A stretch of DNA of 64,000 nt. It comes from Croceimicrobium sp963974215 (GTDB taxonomy: Bacteria; Bacteroidota; Bacteroidia; Flavobacteriales; Schleiferiaceae). The stretch is from the NCBI GenBank assembly GCA_963974215.1, contig CAXBBL010000009.1, forward strand, positions 124,001 to 188,000, written 5' to 3'. This document shows, piece after piece, positions 53,116-61,473 of this stretch. Position numbers and translations under genes: made by a program. Below the pieces are notes generated by a model. It had not been told where the DNA came from, did no database searches, and saw only the letters and a list, made by a program, of their open reading frames with translations. Every line of letters starts with the position of its first letter. Position 1 is the stretch's first letter.

Positions 53116-53376
53116 ACCTGAGTCCGACCTAAAATTATAGCCTCAGATTTTCAATAAAAAGAAAAGGCTAGCCTAGATCGTGCAGCTGTAGCGGGCTACA
53201 GCAAATGAGCTAGATGCAGGATTTTCGCTTTTATTGGAAAAAACTTGTAAGCCTCTTCTAAAAAGCAGTTTTTGGCGCCTTAGCCGTTCACAATAGCCCG
53301 CTATTGCTTCACCGCTTCGGCTTAAAACCCACTATTTATAAGAGGTCTGAGGCCTAACTTTACATCGAACTCAGGT
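53116..53376 (+). mobile_element. Complete 261-bp dispersed MITE-like element inserted in an M23 peptidase gene
   Basis: The ends are inverted repeats: ACCTGAGTCCGACC at the left and, reading inward from the right, ACCTGAGTTCGATG, extending imperfectly to about 30 bp (both reach CCTCAGA). It is flanked by TACTA on both sides (53111-53115 and 53377-53381). No coding frame. Internal hairpins: GCTGTAGCGGGCTACAGC (53185-53202) and CAATAGCCCGCTATTG (53281-53296), whose 10-nt cores TAGCGGGCTA and TAGCCCGCTA are complementary to each other. Precise removal of the element plus one TACTA restores the interrupted gene. Confidence 0.88.
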
Positions 53377-53436
53377 TACTAAGCCCGTTAGGATTACGAG
53401 AAGAAAGCCGACTGCTATTTTATTTCTTTTTTTCAA
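53377..53436 (-). pseudogene. Detached N-terminal membrane anchor of the M23 peptidase gene
   Basis: Read from TTG at 53436, these 20 codons give a basic start and a hydrophobic helix (KKRNKIAVGFLLVILTGLV). Joining 53377 to 53110, after dropping one 5-bp duplicate, continues in frame into VPQNLSMPVVEAS and the M23 domain, giving a 170-residue protein with a normal anchor. The TTG start is inferred: no ATG is in this frame before the stop of the neighbouring gene at 53462. Confidence 0.75.
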
Positions 53437-53461
53437 AAGCCTTCGTTTATTGAAAGAGCTG

Positions 53462-54097
53462 CTATAAATTCACATCTATACTATAAAGCGCAATAATGTA
53501 AATATTAAATGCGGTCAGGGATACTAAATAGGGTTGGTAATCGCGCTTATTTTTATGATCCCAAAGAATGAGCGCAATTAAAATAATAATTATTAGAAGA
53601 TAGGGCAGATGTAAGGGGCCTAGTTCTTTAAGTTCTAGCAGAAAGAAGATAATTCGCCCCAAAGTAGGCCCAATAAAAATAAGGGCGGTGGCGATCATGT
53701 AGCGCATGTGCTTAGCGATTTTATCCTTATTCTTAATAGCTAGCAAGTAGAATGAAAGAAGTAGCCCTATATCAAAAGTAGCATTTAAAGGAAAAAGTCC
53801 TTTGCTATATTCTTTAATCATCTGGGGAATAAAGGATAGAATTAAAGCAAGGAAAATAAAGTAGGATAACTGGCCGATAAGACGATGCAGTTTAAAATTG
53901 TTGGCCCTAATTAGCAGGGGCTGCCCAATTAAGAGGAGAATCCACAAAGAAGCGGCCAAGGCATGGAGATGAGTGTAAACATCAACCGATCCTTTGAACT
54001 CGGGACTAACAACAAAATAAGTTTTGTAAAATCCTAAGAAGGTCAAAGGAATAAAAAGCAAAAAAAGATAACCGATATTTTTATATCCCTTCTCCAT
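53462..54097 (-). CDS. Integral membrane protein of unknown function
   Basis: 211 residues with about six hydrophobic helices, the first at residues 8-26 and the last near 188-206. The segment VDVYTHLHALAASLWILLLI with paired His, and KLHRLIGQLSYFIFLALILS, recall heme- or quinone-associated small membrane proteins, but no family is assigned. It lies 25 nt upstream of the inferred start of the split M23 gene, so the two were probably an operon. Confidence 0.7.
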   Translation of the reverse strand: MEKGYKNIGYLFLLFIPLTFLGFYKTYFVVSPEFKGSVDVYTHLHALAASLWILLLIGQPLLIRANNFKLHRLIGQLSYFIFLALILSFIPQMIKEYSKGLFPLNATFDIGLLLSFYLLAIKNKDKIAKHMRYMIATALIFIGPTLGRIIFFLLELKELGPLHLPYLLIIIILIALILWDHKNKRDYQPYLVSLTAFNIYIIALYSIDVNL

Positions 54098-54304
54098 GGT
54101 AATTGGGCATTAATGATGGTAAATTTAACAATCAGTCCTTAGAAGTAAATTCTTCAGGTTTAGATTCACTGCAATTAATTAAGAAAGGCTAGAAGTATTG
54201 GTTTTGGTAAATGATTTTTCTGCAAAATATTTCCATCTGGCTAGAGGCCCTATGATTGTGGGCTTAAAAAACTATTTTTACTGCACCAAACCAAATTAAG
54301 CCAG

Positions 54305-56671
54305 GTGGACTTTAGGCCATTACTTTTGAGTCTCTTTTTGGGATTGAGCACACTTGCCTTTTCTCAAAATTTAACTCAATCCATCAAAGGGAAAGTACTA
54401 GACGCAGATACCAAGCAAACTCTTATTGGAGTTAGCGTAATTCTCGCTGATTCAGATCCGCCTTTAGGCACAATGACAGATGTTAATGGTCATTTCATAC
54501 TTAAAGATGTGCCTATTGGAAGACATGATTTATTCTTTAGTTATATGGGTTATGAAGATGCGGCCGCAAGACAAATACTTGTAGAAAGCGGCAAGCAGGC
54601 AGTTATCAATATCAGCTTAAAAGAAAGCTTAACCCAACTAGCCGAGGTTAATGTAGTTGCAAAATCAGATCAAAATAGGGCTATAAATGTAATGGCAAGT
54701 GTTAGTGCTCGTCAGCTTAGCGTTGAGTCTACATCACGCATTGCAGCAGGTATAAGTGATCCAGCAAGAACTGCTCAATCTTTTGCTGGTGTTGCCAGTT
54801 CTAATGATGAGGGTAATGAGCTGGTAATAAGAGGAAACTCCCCTAGAGGTATGCTTTGGCGGATGGAAGGGGTAGAGATTCCTAATCCAAATCATTTTAC
54901 CGATGGTGAAGGAAGCGCCGGTGGAGGTGTTAGTGCACTAAGCACTCAAGTTCTGGCAAACTCTGATTTTTATACTGCTGCTTTTCCTGCAGAGTATGGT
55001 AATGCCCTATCCGGTGTTTTTGACTTAAAACTAAGGAATGGGAACTATGATAAACGTGAGTATTCAGTACAGCTTGGAGTTTTAGGAGCACAGCTTTCTG
55101 CAGAAGGACCCTTGAAAGAAAATTCGGAGGCAAGTTACCTGATAAATTATAGATACTCAACATTAGAAATGTTATCGGCGGCTGGAATTAATGTAACCTC
55201 AGGAGATATAATCCCTCGTTTTCAAGACATTTCTTTTAAACTAAACTTACCAACTGAAAGTTTTGGTCGCTTTGCCATATGGGGTCTTGGTGCGATGAGT
55301 TCTGCGGGAATTACAGCTGAAGCTGATACAAGTAAGTGGGAATTTAGAAGCCAGCGCTTTGGCGAAACAGAAAAGCATAAAATTGGAATTCTTGGATTAA
55401 ATCATAACTATCTTTTAAAAAATCGAAAATCCTATATCAAAACAGTGCTGTCAGTCTCTTACAGTAGCTTTAACAAAATACAGGATAGTTTAAATTTTAA
55501 TGCGGTTTCAAGTATTGTTAGTAATCAAGGCTTTGAAAATGCCAGCATAAGACTAAACTCTTATTTTAATCACAAAATAGGTGCAAAAAATCTTTTGCGT
55601 GCAGGTGTTAACCTTGAAAGTCCACAATATGCGCTGAAAGAAGAAAACCTAAACTATGATACGGGAGTCTTAAATACTGTTATTAACGAAAATGGCCATA
55701 GCTATGTTTTTAGAGTATATGGCCAATGGCAGCATAGATTTAATACTCGGCTAGAGATTAATAGTGGATTTCACTACACACACTTTTTACTTAACAACAA
55801 GAATGCACTAGAACCCAGATTTGGACTCAACTATCAAGTGAACGATGCTCATAAACTAAGTTTTGGTGCTGGCCTCCATAGCCGTCTTGAACCAATGAGT
55901 ATTTATTTGGCAAGTAAAAATGAAAATGGAATCTCAACTCAGCCAAACAAGAACCTGGCATTGACTAAAGCTTTGCACTTAGTGGGCGGTTACAGTTGGT
56001 TATTAGCGAAAAATCTTAGTTTAAAGCTAGAGCTGTATTATCAGTACCTTTATGATGTTCCAGTAAGACAAGGTGATACTACTGGCGTGTTAAGTTTGCT
56101 CAATTTCGGCAGTGGGATCACAAATGAAAATTATAGCAATCTTGGAAATGGGGAAAACTATGGAATCGAACTAAGCATAGAGAAACACTTTAGCCAAGCT
56201 TATTATTTTCTTTTCACAAGCTCATTATTTGAATCCAAATATACTATACCTGGTTTTAAAGCTAGAGACACAAGATTTAATTCTAATTATATATTTAATG
56301 CTTTAGGCGGCAAAGAATGGACTGTCGGGAATGACAAGGATCAAATACTAGGACTAAACCTTCGCACTATATGGCGTGGTGGCTATCGGTTCATTCCATA
56401 TGATCTCGATGCTTCAGCAAATCTTGGTAAAGCTATTCTAGATTATAAAAACGCTTTTAATGAAAGGCTAAAAGATTATATGAGAATAGACCTTGGAGTC
56501 ACTTACCAAAAAAGTAACGCTAATTGGTCTTGGAAGCTTAGTCTTAACCTTCAAAATGTGACTAATCGACTAAATGTTTGGGGACAGACCTATAATGCGG
56601 AAAATGATAGTGTAGAAGTATTTTATATGAATGGATTACTTCCAGTAATTAATTATCGGGTACAATTCTAA
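54305..56671 (+). CDS. TonB-dependent receptor with CarboxypepD_reg-like domain
   Basis: 788 residues from a GTG at 54305, chosen because the signal peptide (DFRPLLLSLFLGLSTLAFSQ) begins there; no ATG is in frame upstream nearby. CarboxypepD_reg-like domain at about 27-110 (IKGKVLDADTKQTLIGVSVI). Plug domain at about 120-235 (GNELVIRGNSPRGMLWRMEG, VLANSDFYTAAFPAEYGNA). Then a 22-strand-type barrel ending VINYRVQF. There is no SusD partner, so it is an orphan receptor; ligand unknown. It lies between the element-rich 50-53 kb stretch and a truncated element copy at its 3' side. Confidence 0.9.
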   Translation: MDFRPLLLSLFLGLSTLAFSQNLTQSIKGKVLDADTKQTLIGVSVILADSDPPLGTMTDVNGHFILKDVPIGRHDLFFSYMGYEDAAARQILVESGKQAVINISLKESLTQLAEVNVVAKSDQNRAINVMASVSARQLSVESTSRIAAGISDPARTAQSFAGVASSNDEGNELVIRGNSPRGMLWRMEGVEIPNPNHFTDGEGSAGGGVSALSTQVLANSDFYTAAFPAEYGNALSGVFDLKLRNGNYDKREYSVQLGVLGAQLSAEGPLKENSEASYLINYRYSTLEMLSAAGINVTSGDIIPRFQDISFKLNLPTESFGRFAIWGLGAMSSAGITAEADTSKWEFRSQRFGETEKHKIGILGLNHNYLLKNRKSYIKTVLSVSYSSFNKIQDSLNFNAVSSIVSNQGFENASIRLNSYFNHKIGAKNLLRAGVNLESPQYALKEENLNYDTGVLNTVINENGHSYVFRVYGQWQHRFNTRLEINSGFHYTHFLLNNKNALEPRFGLNYQVNDAHKLSFGAGLHSRLEPMSIYLASKNENGISTQPNKNLALTKALHLVGGYSWLLAKNLSLKLELYYQYLYDVPVRQGDTTGVLSLLNFGSGITNENYSNLGNGENYGIELSIEKHFSQAYYFLFTSSLFESKYTIPGFKARDTRFNSNYIFNALGGKEWTVGNDKDQILGLNLRTIWRGGYRFIPYDLDASANLGKAILDYKNAFNERLKDYMRIDLGVTYQKSNANWSWKLSLNLQNVTNRLNVWGQTYNAENDSVEVFYMNGLLPVINYRVQF

Positions 56672-56731
56672 GTAAATAAGCCGCAAACAAGGGCCTGAGA
56701 CTCTAACTATTTCCTGCAGAAAACCTTACCA

Positions 56732-56810
56732 AAAAGAGTTCGACCTAAAATTATAGCCGTAGATTTTCAATAAAAAGAAAAGACTAGTCTGGATCGTGCA
56801 GCTCTAGCCC
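56732..56810 (+). repeat. Truncated left part of the dispersed element
   Basis: About 79 bp matching the first 80 or so positions of the complete copies: GAGTTCGACCTAAAATTATA, then AGATTTTCAATAAAAAGAAA and AGACTAGTCTGGATCGTGCA, stopping after GCTCTAGCCC. The rest is absent. It lies between the convergent TonB receptor and membrane protein genes. Confidence 0.75.
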
Positions 56811-56849
56811 ACTATGATGTAACCAAAACTTCCTGTTAAAGCAGCGCCT

Positions 56850-57491
56850 TCAATCTTGCGCCTCTAGATCCTTCTCAATAGTTTCGATATTTTCTAAAAT
56901 GGGTTTGAGATCGGTGCGAGCGGCTTTTTTATTAAGCCATACAATGAAAAGGTAAAAAATAAAGAGCCCAGTAAGGGTTACTATTTTGCCATTTAGGCTT
57001 AAGGGTAAAAGTCTTGCGGCGATGGGGTTATCCCACTGGTAGTCAATAGGGTTGCCCAGCCCGAGAATGAATAGAAAGTTGGTGATAAAAGAGGGGCCGG
57101 CATACCAATAAGCGGCCGAATCCAATAATTTCACCTGCTTCAGCATAAGCTGTTTTTTATAAGCTAGTTGTTCGCTTAGCGACAAGGAAAGCGACTCGAT
57201 ACTATTTTGCTTTTTGGACTTCCAAAAGCGGAAAATGACAAAGACAAACCAAAGGATGGATAGATAGCAAGAGAATTGGGTTAAGGGAAAGGGAATGGCA
57301 TAGGCGAAAAAGCTAAAAATAACAATACCGAAAAACGATGCTGCAATTTCTCGAATATCGCGCTGGCGGATGTGCTTTTGAACTTCAGCTAGCCTCAAAT
57401 CAAACTCTTCGATTAACTGCTGCGTTTTAATACTTATCTGCGCCGTTTTGGAAGAGCCTTGCCAGATGTTTTTTAGTTCTTGTTCTAACAT
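56850..57491 (-). CDS. Membrane protein encoded next to an ECF sigma factor
   Basis: 213 residues from the ATG at 57491, which lies 1 nt past the sigma factor stop. A cytoplasmic N-terminal segment of about 50 residues (LEQELKNIWQGSSKTAQISI) precedes four membrane helices (about 57-75, 76-95, 128-147 and 167-187). No anti-sigma signature is recognised, but position and topology make it a candidate partner or regulator of the sigma factor (inference). Confidence 0.7.
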   Translation of the reverse strand: MLEQELKNIWQGSSKTAQISIKTQQLIEEFDLRLAEVQKHIRQRDIREIAASFFGIVIFSFFAYAIPFPLTQFSCYLSILWFVFVIFRFWKSKKQNSIESLSLSLSEQLAYKKQLMLKQVKLLDSAAYWYAGPSFITNFLFILGLGNPIDYQWDNPIAARLLPLSLNGKIVTLTGLFIFYLFIVWLNKKAARTDLKPILENIETIEKDLEAQD

Positions 57492-57492
57492 G

Positions 57493-57996
57493 CTATTGGA
57501 TTTTAGGTGCAATACAGTCAAATAATCGCTGGCGTATTCTTTTCATTTTAACGGCGATATTATTTTCAGAGAGGCCCGTGATTTCCGCTATTTGCTTGTA
57601 GGAAAGCTCATCGAGGTAGAGCACAATAAGGGAAGTGTCGCTAGCATTTAGCTGAGCAATGCACTCTTTTAAGAAGCGAAACTTTTCTTCTTCAAGGCTG
57701 CTGTCCTCAGCCTCAAGATGCTTGATGCTAATCGCCTCAAAAGTGGTGGTTTGGGTATTGCTTTTTTCGAGCTTCATTTTGGAGCGTAGGGAAACATTGA
57801 GGGCAATTCGATACACCCAGGTGTCGATGGAAGACTTAGCCGCAAAGGAGGGAAGGGATTTCCAGATCTGAAAAATTACTTCTTGAAACAGATCTTGCGG
57901 CTCTAAGGGTGGGGCAGCGTAGATGCGACAAATACGGTAGATTTTGTCTTGGTTATCAATTAGTACTTGCTCAAATTTAGCTTGAGAATCGCTCAT
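57493..57996 (-). CDS. ECF-type RNA polymerase sigma factor
   Basis: 167 residues. Region 2 contains YRICRIYAAPPLEPQDLFQE and VIFQIWKSLPSFAAKSSIDT, followed by WVYRIALNVSL. Region 4 contains LYLDELSYKQIAEITGLSEN, followed by NIAVKMKRIRQRLFDCI, a helix-turn-helix that reads the -35 element. Its own promoter region holds an isolated end of the dispersed element 7-42 nt upstream. Target genes are unknown. Confidence 0.93.
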   Translation of the reverse strand: MSDSQAKFEQVLIDNQDKIYRICRIYAAPPLEPQDLFQEVIFQIWKSLPSFAAKSSIDTWVYRIALNVSLRSKMKLEKSNTQTTTFEAISIKHLEAEDSSLEEEKFRFLKECIAQLNASDTSLIVLYLDELSYKQIAEITGLSENNIAVKMKRIRQRLFDCIAPKIQ

Positions 57997-58002
57997 GTTT
58001 AA

Positions 58003-58038
58003 TGATGTCTGAGACCTAATTTTATACCGAACTCAAGT
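58003..58038 (+). repeat. Isolated right end of the dispersed element upstream of the ECF sigma gene
   Basis: TGATGTCTGAGACCTAATTT followed by TATACCGAACTCAAGT matches the right terminus of the complete copies. No internal part is present next to it. Confidence 0.6.
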
Positions 58039-58049
58039 CTAAGCTGAAT

Positions 58050-58262
58050 TTACCCTTTTTTGGATTCCGCTTTCACTAAGGTATTCTTCACCGAAGCATA
58101 TCTTAATAGTTCCACGAAAAAGCCCATCAACAAAATAAGACTTATTTTTTGGTAGTCTTCGCCTAAAATTAAATAAGAGCTGATCATTACCGCTGCCCAA
58201 ACCAGACTATGGATGATAAAGGTGCGGCTTAGAAGCTGTTTGGTTTTACTAAAGTCTTTCAT
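58050..58262 (-). CDS. Small two-helix membrane protein
   Basis: 70 residues. Two hydrophobic helices (about 15-33 and 41-54) between basic ends; no family recognised. It is separated from the ECF sigma gene only by an element remnant, and may have been part of the same transcript before that insertion. Confidence 0.55.
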   Translation of the reverse strand: MKDFSKTKQLLSRTFIIHSLVWAAVMISSYLILGEDYQKISLILLMGFFVELLRYASVKNTLVKAESKKG

Positions 58263-58404
58263 GTTTTTGAAATTTTAAAGTACCCTTAATTGGGAGTCTT
58301 TATTCTTTAGTGACAAGCTTTCGGGAAATGTGACAGAGGAGGTCTCTTTTTTTTGAAAAGATTAAGCCAACATGCTCAAGATATTATTACTGCGTTTCTT
58401 GAAA

Positions 58405-58433
58405 ACCTGGGTTCGACGTAAAATTGGGCCTTA
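58405..58433 (+). repeat. Isolated end of the dispersed element
   Basis: ACCTGGGTTCGACGTAAAAT followed by TGGGCCTTA matches the element terminus (ACCTGAGTTCGACGTAAAAT, then TAGGCCT). Only this end is recognisable. The remainder of the 264-bp gap 58263-58526 holds nothing else identified. Confidence 0.55.
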
Positions 58434-58526
58434 GCTTGAAATAATTTCCGCAATAATCTTCTCAGGTTTCGGAGACTATTTCACCTTCTTTGCGCATCTA
58501 GCGAAAGCGAAGAAAAGAGAAATGAT

Positions 58527-59210
58527 TTAGCTAAAAACCTTTTGGTACTTTTCTAAGTACAAATCGATACTCTTGCGCTTGTACTGCATAATGTAGCGCG
58601 GGTGCTCCAAGGGAATAAGTTCTTTAAAAAGCTTTTCCTCTTTATTGATTTCGTTGAGAAATTTGAAGTTTTTACCATTGCCCCAAATAATAGCTTTTTC
58701 GTTGGAGCCGCAGAGTTCAATTTGCTTTTTAAGCTGCTCAATCATGAAGCTTTTCACACTTTGGTAGAGTGCCGCTGAATCGTAGTAATTCCAATTTACC
58801 CAATTGCCTTTTTTATTGAGATGGGTGAAGCCTAGCGGACAAGCAGCACCAATGAAATAGCGCTGGTAGAATTTTTCAGGACCGCCGAAATGACGGATGA
58901 AAGTATAAACGTATTCCGCCGATGTTTCCGAAGTTTCAATGGCGGTTTCGATCTTACAATCTTCGCGCAAAGCCTTGGTGTCGGTAAAAGGAATACCGGT
59001 TAAACCGGCGCCCAAACGACCGGGATTAATGCCTAAAATTAAATGACGCTTCTTAGTATCGCTATAATATTTTTGATAAAACTCGCTTAAAATGCGCTTT
59101 ACTTCAGGACCGTTTTCCTGATAGGGATTCATCACTTTCGTTTCTTTATCGAGCAGACTTTCGTCGAGATCTAACTCTTTATAAAACTGTAGAATCTTTC
59201 GGTAAAGCAT
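58527..59210 (-). CDS. SMUG2-like DNA glycosylase family protein
   Basis: 227 residues, uracil-DNA glycosylase superfamily. The family active-site motif is LGINPGRLGAGLTGIPFTD (about 58-76), with a later IPLEHPRYIMQYK (His-Pro motif, about 200-212) and ACPLGFTHLNKKGN in between. These match the SMUG2 (formerly DUF4918) subgroup, which removes uracil or damaged bases. It lies 9 nt downstream of the DUF2237 gene. Confidence 0.88.
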   Translation of the reverse strand: MLYRKILQFYKELDLDESLLDKETKVMNPYQENGPEVKRILSEFYQKYYSDTKKRHLILGINPGRLGAGLTGIPFTDTKALREDCKIETAIETSETSAEYVYTFIRHFGGPEKFYQRYFIGAACPLGFTHLNKKGNWVNWNYYDSAALYQSVKSFMIEQLKKQIELCGSNEKAIIWGNGKNFKFLNEINKEEKLFKELIPLEHPRYIMQYKRKSIDLYLEKYQKVFS

Positions 59211-59219
59211 AGGCGTTTA

Positions 59220-59585
59220 TTAGTGGTCGATATGCGCGAAATGCACCAGATCTTGTAATTCGATAAATTCTAATAATTTTTCGTGGCAAGCTTCTAAAAC
59301 CAGTAGAGGTGCGCAGTTGGCTTTGAAGGCATCCATCCAACGACTGGCGCAAACACACCAGCGGTCGCCTGCTTTTAAACCGGGGAAATTATACTGGGGC
59401 ATGGGCGTGCTTAAATCGTTGCCTTGCGCTTTACTGTAGGCTAAAAAATCGTCGGTTAGTACTGCGCAAACGGCATGCACACCGAAATCGGAATCATCGG
59501 TGCTGCATTGTCCGTCTCTAAAATAGCCAGTAAGGGGTTCCGTGCTGCAGCTAATAAGGCTCTCGCCGAAAACGTTTTTTTGCAT
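59220..59585 (-). CDS. DUF2237 family protein
   Basis: 121 residues. Family motifs: NVFGESLISCSTEPLTGYFRD near the start (within DUF2237 the NVFG and CS/TG pattern), GNDLSTPMP, FPGLKAGDRWCVCASRW, and a C-terminal His-rich end. Function unknown; conserved Cys suggest metal or redox chemistry. Its ATG overlaps the stop of the upstream choice-of-anchor I gene by one base. Confidence 0.9.
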   Translation of the reverse strand: MQKNVFGESLISCSTEPLTGYFRDGQCSTDDSDFGVHAVCAVLTDDFLAYSKAQGNDLSTPMPQYNFPGLKAGDRWCVCASRWMDAFKANCAPLLVLEACHEKLLEFIELQDLVHFAHIDH

Positions 59586-61369
59586 TAGTTTTTAATAATT
59601 TTCAAACTGTTTCCTGCTTGGTTTATTATGGTGTAAAAACCAGCGGACTCTTGGCTAAGGTCTATTTCGCTTTCGTTTTGCACTTCTTTAATAAGTTGGC
59701 CTTCACTGTTGTAAATCTGTAAACTTTGCTTTTCGCTGAGGTGAAAAATGCCAGTAGAAGGATTAGGATATAATTCTATCGTTTTCTCTATTAATGGCTC
59801 ATCTATGCCAATACCTTGGCCCACTTGATAGAGGCTTAAATTACCACTAACTTCATTGGAAACGGCCAAAAGGGCAATGCCATTGGGGCTATCTTGGGCA
59901 GAGATAAAAGTGATGTGTTCGGGGCCTAGATCGCCGGTTGCCGTGTCGTTGGGAGCGACCGAGAAATCGCGTTCTAAAATATAGGAATCGAATACGGGTG
60001 CTAGAGGATTATCGATATTGTAAATCATAATACCCCCCATGCGCTCCAAACCGATAAAAGCGTAAAGAACACCGTCAACTTCGCCAATGGCAAGGGCTTC
60101 GGGCTCGGGACCTCTGTCGTCGCTGCGATCTTTGCGACTCGTATTATTGTCATTATTAGAATTGAAATTAGCCGCATAGGCCTGAGACGTAATTTGCTCA
60201 AAATCATCACCGCTATCCCAAACTAATTGTCCTTGCGTATTCCAAATACTAAAGGAACGGGTTCCGAAAGTAAAGAGCGAGTCGTGTACAAATCCATTGC
60301 GTTTATTCCCTAATGTGGTCGTTACCTTTAAGCGACCCAATACAGAATCGAGTTGCAAGGTAGAAGGACTATTAAAAACAATAGGGTTGAGGTTAACATT
60401 ATTAACGCGCTCTACTTCGCTGTAGGCACTGTACTCGCGCGAATCACCTTCATTAGCGCTGATAATATAGGTGTTCCCATTCTTAGCGAAAGCTTTGATG
60501 GCATCGGGTTGATACATGCCGAAAACATTAAAATGAGGCTTAATGTCTATACTGCTCGAAAGGTCTGAAGCGTCGAAGCCACTGCCAGCTAGGTTATGGT
60601 CTTTGTAGCCTAAACCGATAACCGTATCGAGGCTAAAAGTAAAGATGTCGATAATGGCTAGGGCATTGTTTTCTTGCAAAGAAACGTAAGCTTTAGTGCT
60701 AGTGGGATCTATAGCAATGTATTCGGGTTCCACATCTTGTGAAAACGAACTCAAGCTATTATTTCCATAGATGTTAATACTAGGATCATAGGGAATAGTG
60801 TCGTAGCGGGTGAAGTCGACCGAATGCACATCGGCTTGCGTTAATACTGTGGCAGAGCCCGAACGAAAATCGATCACACTTACCGTTCCTAAAGGATCAA
60901 TGGTATAGTCGTCGGAAGGCTCTCCTTCATTGGCGACTAAAATATATTGAGTGCTAGGCGCAAAGCAAATCATATCAGGCATGGCGCCTACGACTACCTG
61001 ATTAAGGTAGGTTCCATTGGTGTCGAAAAAGACCACTTTACCATTAGATTGGGGTAAATTCGCTTCTAGAGCAACCGCTAAAACATTGCCTTGCACGGCT
61101 AAACTATTTACCGAGCCGCTGTAGGGTGATAGGTCGATGCGGCCCACGCGATACGATTTACGGAGGTCGCTAATTTTTAGGATGTCAATTTTACTTTCCG
61201 CCACATTGCTAGAGAATATCCTTTGCGATAGGGGCTCGTAGGCATTTACTTCGCTGCCGCCTTGATTGAATTTTAAGGTGTGATAATTGTAAGTGCGCTC
61301 GAAAGCGAGACCTTGTGAAAAGCCCAAAGTGGAGACGAATAGCGCGAGCGAGAGTAGATAAAAACGCAT
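59585..61369 (-). CDS. Choice-of-anchor I domain protein with T9SS type A sorting domain
   Basis: 594 residues from the ATG at 61369 (MRFYLLSLALFVSTLGFSQ signal peptide); a GTG 18 nt upstream is in frame but unlikely. The body is a seven-bladed-propeller-like domain of the choice-of-anchor I type (YILVANEGEPSDDYTIDPLG, EPEYIAIDPTSTKAYVSLQE, ANEGDSREYSAYSEV). The end is a T9SS sorting domain (LYPNPSTGIFHLSEKQSLQI). Exported through the outer membrane. Some relatives are annotated as alkaline phosphatases, but no catalytic evidence is visible. Confidence 0.88.
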   Translation of the reverse strand: MRFYLLSLALFVSTLGFSQGLAFERTYNYHTLKFNQGGSEVNAYEPLSQRIFSSNVAESKIDILKISDLRKSYRVGRIDLSPYSGSVNSLAVQGNVLAVALEANLPQSNGKVVFFDTNGTYLNQVVVGAMPDMICFAPSTQYILVANEGEPSDDYTIDPLGTVSVIDFRSGSATVLTQADVHSVDFTRYDTIPYDPSINIYGNNSLSSFSQDVEPEYIAIDPTSTKAYVSLQENNALAIIDIFTFSLDTVIGLGYKDHNLAGSGFDASDLSSSIDIKPHFNVFGMYQPDAIKAFAKNGNTYIISANEGDSREYSAYSEVERVNNVNLNPIVFNSPSTLQLDSVLGRLKVTTTLGNKRNGFVHDSLFTFGTRSFSIWNTQGQLVWDSGDDFEQITSQAYAANFNSNNDNNTSRKDRSDDRGPEPEALAIGEVDGVLYAFIGLERMGGIMIYNIDNPLAPVFDSYILERDFSVAPNDTATGDLGPEHITFISAQDSPNGIALLAVSNEVSGNLSLYQVGQGIGIDEPLIEKTIELYPNPSTGIFHLSEKQSLQIYNSEGQLIKEVQNESEIDLSQESAGFYTIINQAGNSLKIIKN

Positions 61370-61435
61370 ATTTTTTATTTTCACCAAAGAACGGAATTAT
61401 TGCTCTGACATGCTAAAGGAATTAGCTTACGAAAG

Positions 61436-61469
61436 AAAAAATCCCCAAATGAAAAATCAAATGGGGATT
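61436..61469 (-). terminator. Terminator of the hem operon
   Basis: AATCCCC / GGGGATT, a 7-bp stem (61440-61446 and 61463-61469), followed on the minus strand by a T run (61441-61436). It lies just past the hemL stop at 61474. Confidence 0.75.
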
Positions 61470-61473
61470 CTGT

